Shown here one piece after another: positions 24,964 to 33,204 of a stretch of 64,000 bases of DNA. Source of the DNA: JBHOQX01 sp042408595 (GTDB taxonomy: Bacteria > Chloroflexota > Chloroflexia > Chloroflexales > Roseiflexaceae). The translations under genes and the position numbers were made by a program. The notes beneath the pieces were generated by a model. That model was not told where the DNA came from, made no database searches, and worked only from the letters and a program-made list of their open reading frames with translations. Each line of letters opens with the position of its first letter. The stretch's first letter is position 1. The DNA lies in the NCBI GenBank assembly GCA_042408595.1, contig JBHOQX010000019.1:22428-86427 (forward strand). Direction: 5' to 3'.

Positions 24964-25965
24964 ATGACGAAGAGCACCATCACCGAGATCGCTGAGCGCG
25001 TCGGCGTCTCCGTCGCCACGGTCTCGCGCGCGTTGAACAATCAGCCGGGTGTCGGCGAGCGCAGACGCGCCGAGATCCGGGCGGTAGCTGCAGCCTTGAA
25101 CTATCACCCGAACGCGATCGCCCGCAGCCTGCAGGGGCAGCGCACCGGCACGGTGGCCTACGTGGCGGATGTCAGCACCCGGCCCGCCGCCGATCTGCTG
25201 TTCAAAGACTTTATTACGATTCTGGCGGCACGCTGCGCCAGCTATGGCATGGATCTGCTCATCCACCCGGCGACCGACGCGAACTTCAACACTGCCGGGC
25301 TTGGCCGCCTGCTTCGCTCCGGCCGCGCCGACGGGCTGATCCTGGCCGACACCCGGCGCGACGACCCGCGCTTGCGCTACCTATTGGAGCATCGGCTGCG
25401 CTTTATCGCCTTCGGCCGCAGCGAGGTGGAGGGCGATTATCCGTATGTGGACATCGACGGCGAGTGGGGCATCCACCTTGCCACAGCGCACGTTCTTGCA
25501 CGGGGGCATCGCCGGGTGGCCTATCTGGGCATGCCGCTCGGCTACAGCTACGCGCTGCACCGGCGCGACGGGTACCTGCGGGCCTTACGGCAGGCCGGGC
25601 TCGAGGCCGACCCGGCGCTGATGGCCGTGGTCACGAACGAGAGCGAGGCGCGCGCCGCGATGGAGCGGCTGCTGGCCCTGCCCGACCCGCCCACCGCGTT
25701 TATCGCTGCCAGCGACATCATCGCGCTCAATGCGATGAGTGCCGCCATGCACCAGGGCTTGCGCGCAGGCCGCGATTATGCTATTACTGGGTTCGACGAC
25801 ATCCCTTTCGCGGCGCACACCACACCACCCCTCACCACCGTGCGCCAGCCGTTCGACTGCGCCTGCGACGAGCTCATCGCCCTCCTGCGGCGCGTGCTCG
25901 ATAACGAACCGGGGCCGCAGCAGGTGCTGCTCCGCCCCGAGTTGATCGTCCGGCAGACGACATAG
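24964..25965 (+). CDS. LacI-family transcriptional repressor of the sugar locus
   Basis: A 333-residue repressor. The N-terminal helix-turn-helix is ITEIAERVGVSVATVSRALN, followed by the hinge NYHPNAIARSLQGQ that reads the central CG of the operator. The rest (about 60-330) is a periplasmic-binding-like sugar domain with TGTVAYVADV, GRADGLIL, YPYVDIDGEWG, HRRVAYLG and AITGFDDIPFA. The start at 24964 (MTKSTITEIAE) fits the family. Two operators overlap its promoter, so it represses itself. The next genes encode glycosidase, ABC importer and phosphorylase, which suggests an imported glucoside or its breakdown product as inducer. Confidence 0.93.
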   Translation: MTKSTITEIAERVGVSVATVSRALNNQPGVGERRRAEIRAVAAALNYHPNAIARSLQGQRTGTVAYVADVSTRPAADLLFKDFITILAARCASYGMDLLIHPATDANFNTAGLGRLLRSGRADGLILADTRRDDPRLRYLLEHRLRFIAFGRSEVEGDYPYVDIDGEWGIHLATAHVLARGHRRVAYLGMPLGYSYALHRRDGYLRALRQAGLEADPALMAVVTNESEARAAMERLLALPDPPTAFIAASDIIALNAMSAAMHQGLRAGRDYAITGFDDIPFAAHTTPPLTTVRQPFDCACDELIALLRRVLDNEPGPQQVLLRPELIVRQTT

Positions 25966-26086
25966 CCGCGCATTGACGATAGCATAGAGCTGATAGTCGG
26001 CGTTCACACTTGATCGAACAGCACGCACGTTGTCTGAGGATACCCTGCTTCATCATGTCAGCTTGTCAAGACAGACAGGTGCAATC

Positions 26087-28243
26087 GTGGAAGTCGCGCG
26101 ACGCATTCTGAAGATCGGGCCATACACACTGCAGCCGAGCGCTGACGACGGCCAGCCGACGCCGTACGTTCTGGCCGGCCAGCGCGCCTTCATGCTCGGC
26201 TGGAGCGATGGCGAGATTCGCCCGATCGGCGACGAGCACCTGGTGGGCGAGATGGGCGGCCTCTGGATGCACCCGCTGAAGACGGCGTCCGGCTTCACCA
26301 TCGAGCTGCTCGACGCGCAGGGCGAGCCGATCACGCCGGCGCCCGGCGAGATGACCGAGGCGCTCTCGCATGTCGAGTGGCGCTGGCCCGCCGGCCCGCT
26401 GGAGCTGCGGCGGCGCGAGTGTGCCCACGAGACGCGGCCAGCCTACCTGCTGCTGATCACGCTCAGCAACACGGGCGAGCGCCGGGTCCGCGGCCAGGTC
26501 CGGATCAGCGCCGCGCTCAAGTTCCTTGGCTGCTGGTTTGGCGGGCTGGCGAACGGCGACGATGTGTACTGGCAGGAAAACGGCGTCGTGCTCGGCTACG
26601 ACCAGCGCTGGCAGGATCGGTGGGGGATCGCCCTGGGCGGGAGCGCCGCGGCGGCCAGCATCGAGCTGCGCCCCGGCCTCGGCGGGCATGTCGCAACCAT
26701 AGCGTACACCTTCGTGCTAGACGCCGGCGATGAGCAGACATGGGAGATCTGGCTGACCGCCAGCCACGACCGCGGCCATACCGCGGCCCGCGCGCTCTAC
26801 GACGAACTAGCGCTGACGGGCGAGCAGTTGCTGAGCGAGAAAATCGTGCAGTACGAGCGGCTGGTGCGGCGTGGCGTGACGCTCGAAACATCTGACAGCG
26901 AAGTGAACCGCGGCTTCGCCCTGGCCTGCGCGAATCTGCAGATGCTCAGCACACGCTATCCGGAGATGCAGCCCTATTTCCTCGCCGGTCTGCCGGAGTA
27001 TCCGCAGCTGTTCGGCTGCGATACCGAATATAGCGTGCCTGGCGCGGCCGCGGCCGGCTTTGCCTCGGTGATCAAAGCGGCGCTACGCGCACTGGCGAGC
27101 TTCGGCACCCGCGCCTGCGGGCGGATCCCGCACGAAGTCACGACCAACGGCCGGGTCTTCCACCCCGGCAACACCCAGGAGACGCCGCAATTCGCCATCG
27201 CCTGCTGGGACTATGTGCGCTGGACTGGCGACCTGGAGTTTCTGCGCGAAGCCTACCCCCTCTGCCGCGAAGGGATCACCGAGTACCTGCCGGCGCTGTG
27301 GCATGGGCATGGCAAGCTCTACCCGATCGGCGACGGCGTGGTCGAGCGGTTCGGCATGGGGGCGCGCAAACTCGACAGCACCTGCTACCTCTTCGCCGCC
27401 CTTCAGGCGCTCCACGAGATGGCCGCCGCGCTGCACCTGGATGCGGATGCCGAGCAGTTCGCGGCCAGCGCCGCGTATCTGCAGGAGCGTTTCGAGGAAG
27501 ACTGGTGGCTGGAGGGCGAAGGCCTCTACGCCGACTCGCTGCACACCGATCTACGGCCGCAGTTCGACGGTCACTGGACGATCGTGCTGCCCGTGCAACT
27601 CGGCATGGCCGCGCCGGAGCGCGCTGCACGCGTCATGGCACGAATCCGGCAGGAGTGGTGCAACGAGTGGGGCCTGGTGCATACGCGCGGGGCGGACGAG
27701 CGCGTGTGGACGCTGCCGACCGGCCTGCTGGCGCTGGCCGCATGCCGCGAGAACGACCCGGACTGGGCGCTGCGCCTGCTGAAGAATATCGCCGTGACGA
27801 CGACACATGGCACGCTCGGCACCTTCAAGGAGCTGATCCCGCGCGGCCTGTGCTTTATTCAGCTCTGGTCGGCGGCGCTGTATGTACAGGGCATCGTGGA
27901 AGGGCTGCTTGGCGTCAGCCCACGGGCCCACGAAGCGGCGGTCGCGGTGCGGCCCTGTTTGCCGCCTGGCTGGAAGCAGGCACGGCTGCGCGGCCTGCGC
28001 ATCGGACGGCACGAGCTCGATCTGCGGATCACAGCAGACGGGCTGGCGGTGGCGCAGACCAGCGGCCCACGCCCGATCGACGTGACCTACCGCCTGCCGG
28101 ACGGGGCCGGGCCGCTCGATGACGCATCCCGCCAGTACCTGGCCGAAGGCCCGGACGGGCGCGAGATCGCCGTTCGCATCGCTCCCGGCCAGCGCGCGAT
28201 CATCGAAGCGGGCGGCGAGCGCGTGACGGTGGAGGTGAGTTAA
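26087..28243 (+). CDS. Six-hairpin glycosidase, amylo-alpha-1,6-glucosidase-like
   Basis: A roughly 718-residue cytosolic protein. A beta-sandwich N-terminal domain (to about 270) precedes an (alpha/alpha)6 barrel with FGCDTEYSVPGAAAAGF, GRIPHEVTTNGRVF, QETPQFAIACWDYVRWTG and FIQLWSAALYVQGIVEGLLG. The last two are typical of debranching-enzyme-like glucosidases. Glu in PHEV and the Asp in GCDTEY or CWDY are candidate catalytic residues, unproven. A C-terminal beta domain ends it. The start is uncertain: GTG at 26087 has AGG 8 bases upstream and begins MEVARRILKIG; TTG at 26030 lengthens it by 19 codons but lacks a ribosome site. It follows lacI and precedes the sugar importer. Confidence 0.75.
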   Translation: MEVARRILKIGPYTLQPSADDGQPTPYVLAGQRAFMLGWSDGEIRPIGDEHLVGEMGGLWMHPLKTASGFTIELLDAQGEPITPAPGEMTEALSHVEWRWPAGPLELRRRECAHETRPAYLLLITLSNTGERRVRGQVRISAALKFLGCWFGGLANGDDVYWQENGVVLGYDQRWQDRWGIALGGSAAAASIELRPGLGGHVATIAYTFVLDAGDEQTWEIWLTASHDRGHTAARALYDELALTGEQLLSEKIVQYERLVRRGVTLETSDSEVNRGFALACANLQMLSTRYPEMQPYFLAGLPEYPQLFGCDTEYSVPGAAAAGFASVIKAALRALASFGTRACGRIPHEVTTNGRVFHPGNTQETPQFAIACWDYVRWTGDLEFLREAYPLCREGITEYLPALWHGHGKLYPIGDGVVERFGMGARKLDSTCYLFAALQALHEMAAALHLDADAEQFAASAAYLQERFEEDWWLEGEGLYADSLHTDLRPQFDGHWTIVLPVQLGMAAPERAARVMARIRQEWCNEWGLVHTRGADERVWTLPTGLLALAACRENDPDWALRLLKNIAVTTTHGTLGTFKELIPRGLCFIQLWSAALYVQGIVEGLLGVSPRAHEAAVAVRPCLPPGWKQARLRGLRIGRHELDLRITADGLAVAQTSGPRPIDVTYRLPDGAGPLDDASRQYLAEGPDGREIAVRIAPGQRAIIEAGGERVTVEVS

Positions 28244-28378
28244 TCACCGTATCATTCCTGCTGGCCTGCGGGACGTTCGCACGGAGCGGGCCCCTTCGGG
28301 CGACGGCCGGGAGGCAGGCGACAGATTCCTTATTCGTACGCGGCGTGGCGAAACGCCGCAAATGCAAGGAGGACTTCA

Positions 28379-29848
28379 ATGGGGACGATCAGACGCAACG
28401 GCGCTCTCATCCTGGCGCTGGCGCTGCTGCTGCCACGTCTGGCAGCTTGTGGCGGCGGCGCGGCCACCCAACCGACGGCGGCCCCCGGCGGCGCGGCCCC
28501 AACGGCCGCGCCTGCGCCGACCAACGCTCCGGCTGCCACCAGCGCACCGGCGCCGACCACCGCCCCGGCTGCCACCAGCGCACCGGCGGCCACCGCCGCG
28601 CCCGGCGGCGCGATGGTCGAGGGGGCGACGGCCGGCGCTGCTGGCGATGTCACCAAGATCAAAGTCGAAGACGGCGCGGAACTCCGGATCGTGGTCAACG
28701 GCAACGCCACCGAGCAGAAGCTCTACCAGGACGGCGTGGCCCGCTTCAACAAGGTTCTGCCGAACGTCAAAGTCAAGTTGGACGTCAACAACGACAACTA
28801 CGAGACCAACATGAAGGCCCAGTTCGCGGCGAACACCGCGCCGGACGTCTTCCTGCTCCCGCCGCAACTGTTGGGCGCGTTCGGGCCACAAGGTCTGCTG
28901 CTGGCGCTCGACGACGCGATGAACGCCGCCGGCGCCAAGACCTCGGACTATGTCGACTCGCCGATGAAGCTGTTCCAGATCGAGGGCAAGACCTACGGCA
29001 TTCCGAAGGACTTCGGCACGCTGGTCATTTTCGTCAACAACCAGATGGCGCAGGAAGCCGGCGTCGACATCGCCAGCATCAAGGACTGGGACGGCCTGAA
29101 GGCTGCGGCGCAGAAGATGACCAAGGGCGAGGGGCCGGGTAAGACCTTCGGTATGTGCCTGAACCCGGACATCGAGCGCTACGGGGCCTCGATGCTGCAG
29201 AAGGGTAACCCGATCACCAAGGACGGCAAGGCGACCTTCAATCAGCCCAGCGGCGTCGAGACGATCGACTACTGGTACAGCTTCAAGAAGGACGGGGTCG
29301 GCGAGCTGTACAAGGAGATGGGCAAGGGCTGGTGCGGCGAGGCCTTCTCCGGCAAGAAGGCCGCGATGGTGATGGAGGGCGGCTGGCTGGTGCCGTTCCT
29401 GGCCGACCCGGCCAACGGCGCGACCGACCTGAAGTACACCGCCATCGAGTTGCCGCTTCCGGCCGGCGGGCAGAAGGGCGATCTCCTCTTCACCAACGCC
29501 TTCGGCGTGAACGCCAAGACCAAGTACCCGAACGCGGCGGCTGCCCTGGCGATCTTCCTGACCAGCGCGGCCAACCAGAAGGCGCTGCTGCCCTCCGGCC
29601 TGGCGACCCCGAGCCTGAAGGCGCTGGCGAACGACCCGTACTTCGACACCAACCCAACCGCCAAGCTTCTGGTGCAGGCCGGCAGCTATGGCACGTCGTC
29701 TGATATCGCACTGGGCGGGCCCACCAAGAAGGGCGACGTGGCGGCCAAGATCAACCAGGCCCTCGAGGCGATCTTCCTCGGCCAGGCGGCGACCAAGGAC
29801 GCGCTTGACCAGGCCGCCCAGGAAGTGGACGCGATCCTGTCGCAGTAG
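28379..29848 (+). CDS. Sugar ABC transporter substrate-binding lipoprotein
   Basis: A 489-residue lipoprotein of the extracellular solute-binding family 1 (maltose/oligosaccharide type). The signal peptide ends in the lipobox LAAC (Cys24). An Ala/Pro/Thr linker with near-repeats such as APAPTNAPAATSAPAPTTAP (about 28-75) holds it off the membrane. The binding domain includes ELRIVVNGNATEQKLYQDGV, APDVFLLPPQLLGAF, YGIPKDFGTLVIFVN and FSGKKAAMVMEGGW. A strong AAGGAGG lies at 28366-28372. It precedes two permease genes; no ATPase gene is present, so a shared MsmX/MalK-type ATPase encoded elsewhere is needed. Confidence 0.93.
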   Translation: MGTIRRNGALILALALLLPRLAACGGGAATQPTAAPGGAAPTAAPAPTNAPAATSAPAPTTAPAATSAPAATAAPGGAMVEGATAGAAGDVTKIKVEDGAELRIVVNGNATEQKLYQDGVARFNKVLPNVKVKLDVNNDNYETNMKAQFAANTAPDVFLLPPQLLGAFGPQGLLLALDDAMNAAGAKTSDYVDSPMKLFQIEGKTYGIPKDFGTLVIFVNNQMAQEAGVDIASIKDWDGLKAAAQKMTKGEGPGKTFGMCLNPDIERYGASMLQKGNPITKDGKATFNQPSGVETIDYWYSFKKDGVGELYKEMGKGWCGEAFSGKKAAMVMEGGWLVPFLADPANGATDLKYTAIELPLPAGGQKGDLLFTNAFGVNAKTKYPNAAAALAIFLTSAANQKALLPSGLATPSLKALANDPYFDTNPTAKLLVQAGSYGTSSDIALGGPTKKGDVAAKINQALEAIFLGQAATKDALDQAAQEVDAILSQ

Positions 29849-29864
29849 CGAGAAAAGCGGGAGC

Positions 29865-30026
29865 AGCGGCTGTCTGAAAAGCTTCGGCATGGGCGGTGAG
29901 GGCCGCAGGCCCGCAGAAGCAATCATGCTCCACCGCGCGGGCGGCAGCGCAGCCGCCGCCCGCGCGGTGGAGCACAGGAATTCCTCGAGAACGCAGCCTT
30001 TCACCCCGTCGTTTCAGACAGCCGCT
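29865..30026. repeat. Palindromic element between binding-protein and permease genes
   Basis: Perfect 15-bp terminal inverted repeats, AGCGGCTGTCTGAAA (29865-29879) and TTTCAGACAGCCGCT (30012-30026), enclose a 162-bp unit. Inside is a perfect 19-bp hairpin (29927-29945 with 29955-29973; arms start GCTCCACCGCG) and a GGGCC-GCA-GGCCC core. It looks like a miniature transposable element without a gene. Read as RNA it would also be a very stable barrier between the two genes, able to lower permease expression relative to the binding protein. Confidence 0.8.
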
Positions 30027-30109
30027 TAAGAGTCGGAGCTTCGCGACCGGGCATCGTTACGCTCTGACCCTCCAATCGCTGATCTCCATCGTTCGAAAGG
30101 AGCAGTGCC

Positions 30110-31102
30110 ATGGCGGTAACTACAGCGGGAACTCCTCCGGGCCGGCGGCAGCAGACCCTGGCGCGGCGCGAAGCGATGACCGGCTACCTGTTCATCGCGC
30201 CATACTTGATCATCGCCACGATCTTCACCTTTGCGCTGCTGGCTTACGCGCTGTATCTCAGCTTCACCGACCTGAAAGCCTCCTATCAAGCCAATCCGCC
30301 GCAGTTCGTCGGCATCCAGAATTATGCCCGCGCCTTTACCGACCGCACCTTCATTCTCTCGCTGCAGAACGTCTTCTGGTACTTTGTGATCGTCACACTC
30401 TTCCAGACGGTCGGCTCGCTGCTGGTCGCGATCCTGCTGAACAGCAAGCTGCGCGGCATGAACTTCTACCGAACGATGATCTACTCGCCGAGTGTGGCAT
30501 CATCGGTCGTGATGGCGCTGATCTTCAACTGGCTATTTTTGCGCACCGGCTTTATCAACTATGTGCTGGGGAGCAACATTTCGTGGCTTGCTACGCCGAA
30601 CCGCATCTTCGATAGCCTGATCTCGCTTTTCGGCGGCGATCCGCGCAATGTCGCCCCGCTGCTGCGCGGGCCGAGCGTCGCCTGGCTGGCGATCATGTCG
30701 ATGAACATCTTCACCACCATCCCGACGTTCATGCTGATGTTCCTCGCCGCGCTGCAAGATATCTCGCCCTCCGTGTACGAGGCGGCCGAGATCGACGGCG
30801 CGACCGGTGTGCGGGCCTTCTTCTCGATCACGCTGCCGCTGATGGCCCCGGTGATCGCGTTGGTTGTCAGCCTGGGGACGATCGGCACCTTCCAGGTCTT
30901 CGACCAGGTCTCGCTGCTGACGGCCGGAGGTCCGTTGCAGACCACGATGGTGCCGGCCTTCTACATCTACCAAAAGACCCTTGGCACGGCAACGCAGCCG
31001 GAAGCAGGCTATGCCGCCGCGCTGGCGTTCATTCTGGCGATCATCATTGTCTTCTTCACGTTCGTCCAGAAGCGCTTCATCGAGCCGGCGACCGAGATGT
31101 GA
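30110..31102 (+). CDS. Sugar ABC transporter permease, MalF/UgpA-like
   Basis: A 330-residue integral membrane protein with six predicted helices. The cytosolic EAA loop, YEAAEIDGATGVRAFFSITLPLM, is the ATPase-docking motif. The first helix is preceded by a basic cytosolic start (PPGRRQQTLARREAM). AAAGGAG lies 7 bases before the ATG at 30110. It follows the binding-protein gene and precedes a MalG-like permease; the two permeases form the channel of an importer for a sugar or oligosaccharide. A repeat element lies directly upstream. Confidence 0.92.
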   Translation: MAVTTAGTPPGRRQQTLARREAMTGYLFIAPYLIIATIFTFALLAYALYLSFTDLKASYQANPPQFVGIQNYARAFTDRTFILSLQNVFWYFVIVTLFQTVGSLLVAILLNSKLRGMNFYRTMIYSPSVASSVVMALIFNWLFLRTGFINYVLGSNISWLATPNRIFDSLISLFGGDPRNVAPLLRGPSVAWLAIMSMNIFTTIPTFMLMFLAALQDISPSVYEAAEIDGATGVRAFFSITLPLMAPVIALVVSLGTIGTFQVFDQVSLLTAGGPLQTTMVPAFYIYQKTLGTATQPEAGYAAALAFILAIIIVFFTFVQKRFIEPATEM

Positions 31103-31289
31103 TCCCGTTGCGTAGATGGATGCGGTCAGCATTGTATATCAGAGGTCGTACCTATGCCTCTGCGACCGATGATCTCACTATCGGCAATCCTGCCGGGCAC
31201 AGTTGGTAGAGGGCCGCATTGCGCAGTCGCGCCGCAATTCGCAATCTGCAACCTGCAATCGGCAGTTGCATCGACAGGGAGCAACCGAG

Positions 31290-32192
31290 ATGGCAGCCAC
31301 AGCTGAGACCCGCCCGGCGGTCGCTGTCGCGACACAGCAGCGCCGGCCCGGCTATTACCTCGACGCGATTATCCGCTACACCCTGCTCACGGTGCTGGCG
31401 CTGATTTTTGTCGCGCCGTTCGTGCTGTCGTTCCTTGGCACGTTCAAGAACAACGCCGAACTGACCGCCTACCCGCCGACGATCCTGCCCGCCAACCCGA
31501 CCACCGACAACTGGGCACGCGTCTGGAACTTCCGCCTGCCATCGGTGGAGGGCCCGCTCATCCCGCGCTGGTTCTTCAACAGCACCTGGCTGGCGATCGT
31601 CAACGTCGTCGCGCAGCTCTTTTTCAGTTCGCTCGCGGCCTACGCCTTCGCCCGCATTCGCTTCCCCGGCAACAACATCATCTTTGCGATCATGATCGCC
31701 ACGCTGGCTATTCCCGCCTCGGTGACGATGCTGCCGGGCTATGTCTTTTACGCCCGCCTTGGCTGGGTGAATACGTTCTGGCCGCTGATCATCCCACGTC
31801 TGATCGAGGTCGCAACGATCTTTACCCTCACCCAATTCTTCAAGTCGCTGCCGAAGGAGTTGGAGGAGGCGGCCTTCCTCGACGGCGCCAGCCGCTTCGG
31901 CACCTTCTGGCGCGTCGCCCTGCCGCTGTCGCTGCCCATCCTGATCACCATGGGCATCCTGCGATTCCAGGGCTCCTGGAACGATTATCTGACACCGCTG
32001 CTGTTTCTACAGGATCCGGCCAAGATGACGCTGACGGTCGGCATGGGCTTTTTCAAGGGCCAGTACTCGAACGATTACGGCGCGCAGCTCGTCGGCGCGA
32101 TGTTCAACGCGATCCCGGTGCTCGTCCTGTTCGGGATCTTCAGCCGCTACTTCGTCAACACCGGCAGCCGCACCGGACTGGCCGGGATGTAA
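31290..32192 (+). CDS. Sugar ABC transporter permease, MalG/UgpE-like
   Basis: A 300-residue partner permease with six helices. Features are FVLSFLGTFKNNAEL after the first helix, AYAFARIRFPG, and the EAA loop ELEEAAFLDGASRFGTFWRVALPL. The start at 31290 (MAATAETRPA) has AGGGAG 9 bases upstream; the longer frame to 31203 begins in a repeat-rich spacer. That spacer (31103-31289) holds CAATCTGCAACCTGCAATC-type strings and no gene. With the previous gene it completes the membrane part of a sugar importer. Confidence 0.92.
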   Translation: MAATAETRPAVAVATQQRRPGYYLDAIIRYTLLTVLALIFVAPFVLSFLGTFKNNAELTAYPPTILPANPTTDNWARVWNFRLPSVEGPLIPRWFFNSTWLAIVNVVAQLFFSSLAAYAFARIRFPGNNIIFAIMIATLAIPASVTMLPGYVFYARLGWVNTFWPLIIPRLIEVATIFTLTQFFKSLPKELEEAAFLDGASRFGTFWRVALPLSLPILITMGILRFQGSWNDYLTPLLFLQDPAKMTLTVGMGFFKGQYSNDYGAQLVGAMFNAIPVLVLFGIFSRYFVNTGSRTGLAGM

Positions 32193-32195
32193 CTA

Positions 32196-32257
32196 CAGCG
32201 TGCAACGTGCAGCGTTCAGAACTGATGAGCGACGCCTTCATCGAACGTTGCACGCTG
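32196..32257. repeat. Long-loop inverted repeat between permease and HAD genes
   Basis: CAGCGTGCAACGT (32196-32208) and ACGTTGCACGCTG (32245-32257) are perfect 13-bp complements around a 36-base loop. There is no T-run. It lies within an operon-like array, so it may act in RNA stability or be a dispersed palindrome. Confidence 0.65.
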
Positions 32258-32300
32258 CACTGGACACGTTGTACGCCTTGATACCCGCCGTGGGGGCTTC

Positions 32301-33116
32301 ATGCGCTTCCAGGGAGCGATTTTCGACGTGGACGGCGTGCTGCTCGATACGCCGCACGAGCAAGCCTGGCGCCGTACCTTCGATCGGCTGATGGCCGGGC
32401 CGTGGCGTGAGATCATGCCGCACACCCGCTACCGGCCAGGCGCCTTCACCGCCGAGGTGTACCAGGCGGAGGTGGCCGGCAAGCCGCGCGACGCCGGCGC
32501 GCGCGCCGCGCTGGCCTACTTCGGCGTGCCTGACCCGGACGGCGCCCGGGCGCGGCAGTACGCCGACGAAAAGCAGCGCGAGATCATCACCCTGGCGCAG
32601 CAGGGCGAGTTCCGTGCCTTCGATGATGCCATCCGCTTTCTGCTGCGCGTCAAGCATGCCGGGTTGAAACTCGCCGCCGCGTCCTCGTCCAAGAATGCGA
32701 ACATGTTTTTGGCGCAGATCCCGGTTCCCGCCGAACAGCGCAGCGCGAAGGACGAACACCAGTTATCGGAGGACGATCGCCTCGCCACAGCGAAGGCCCG
32801 GCGTTCGTCGTCCGTCGTTCATCCTGCGTCCCTCCTGGACATGTTCGACGCCAACGTCTGCGGCTGGGATTTCGCGCGCGGCAAGCCCGACCCGGAGATT
32901 TTCCTGACGGCCGCGGCGCAGCTCGGGCTGCCACCGGCGGCCTGCTTCGTCGTCGAAGATGCGGCCTCCGGCATCGAGGCAGCGCGGGCCGGCGGCATGT
33001 TCGCGCTCGGTGTGGCGCGCCTCGGCGACGAGGGGCTGCTACGCGCCGCCGGCGCCGACCTGGTCGTGACCAGCCTGGACGAGGTTGACCTGACGAACCT
33101 GCTGCAGATCGATTAA
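32301..33116 (+). CDS. HAD-superfamily beta-phosphoglucomutase-like protein
   Basis: A 271-residue phosphatase-fold protein. Motif I FDVDGVLLDTP has the nucleophile Asp9 and acid/base Asp11. Motif II is ASSSKNAN (128-134), motif III Lys195 in GKPDPEIF, motif IV VVEDAASGIEAA. The family member expected beside GH65 phosphorylases is beta-phosphoglucomutase, converting beta-glucose-1-phosphate to glucose-6-phosphate, and the Asp11 acid/base fits. Residues 142-177 are an extra charged stretch without counterpart in the family, matching nucleotides 32724-32831 that resemble a spacer repeat. If that loop is tolerated the enzyme is active; otherwise it may be impaired. Confidence 0.85.
   Translation: MRFQGAIFDVDGVLLDTPHEQAWRRTFDRLMAGPWREIMPHTRYRPGAFTAEVYQAEVAGKPRDAGARAALAYFGVPDPDGARARQYADEKQREIITLAQQGEFRAFDDAIRFLLRVKHAGLKLAAASSSKNANMFLAQIPVPAEQRSAKDEHQLSEDDRLATAKARRSSSVVHPASLLDMFDANVCGWDFARGKPDPEIFLTAAAQLGLPPAACFVVEDAASGIEAARAGGMFALGVARLGDEGLLRAAGADLVVTSLDEVDLTNLLQID
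32724..32831. repeat. In-frame repeat-like insertion in the HAD gene
   Basis: These 108 bases (36 codons) separate two blocks that are normally contiguous in the family: the end of the helix after the SSS motif and LLDMFDANV. They contain GCGAAGGACGAAC near one end and GTTCGTCGTCC near the other, imperfect inverted strings like those in spacers near 11790 and 13100. The length is a multiple of three. Confidence 0.55.
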
Positions 33117-33170
33117 CCACGAAGCGCATGACGCACACGCATTCCTTAAACGCTTCGCGCGCTTCATGGT
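33116..33170. repeat. Imperfect inverted repeat between HAD and GH65 genes
   Basis: ACCACGAAGCGC (33116-33127) pairs with GCGCTTCATGGT (33159-33170) with one G-T type mismatch. It overlaps the end of the HAD gene stop codon and precedes the GH65 ribosome site by about 25 bases. Confidence 0.5.
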
Positions 33171-33204
33171 GATATTTTAGCTATCATTCCGAGAGGGAAT
33201 GGAG

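Noticed and set aside
26030..26086. TTG start of the six-hairpin glycosidase
   Set aside because: It has no ribosome site, and the 19 extra residues show no family likeness. The GTG at 26087 is preferred, though not proven.
29865..30026. Rho-independent terminator after the sugar-binding protein gene
   Set aside because: The 19-bp stem is followed by ACAGGAATTCC, not a T-run, and the outer 15-bp repeats fit a mobile palindrome better.
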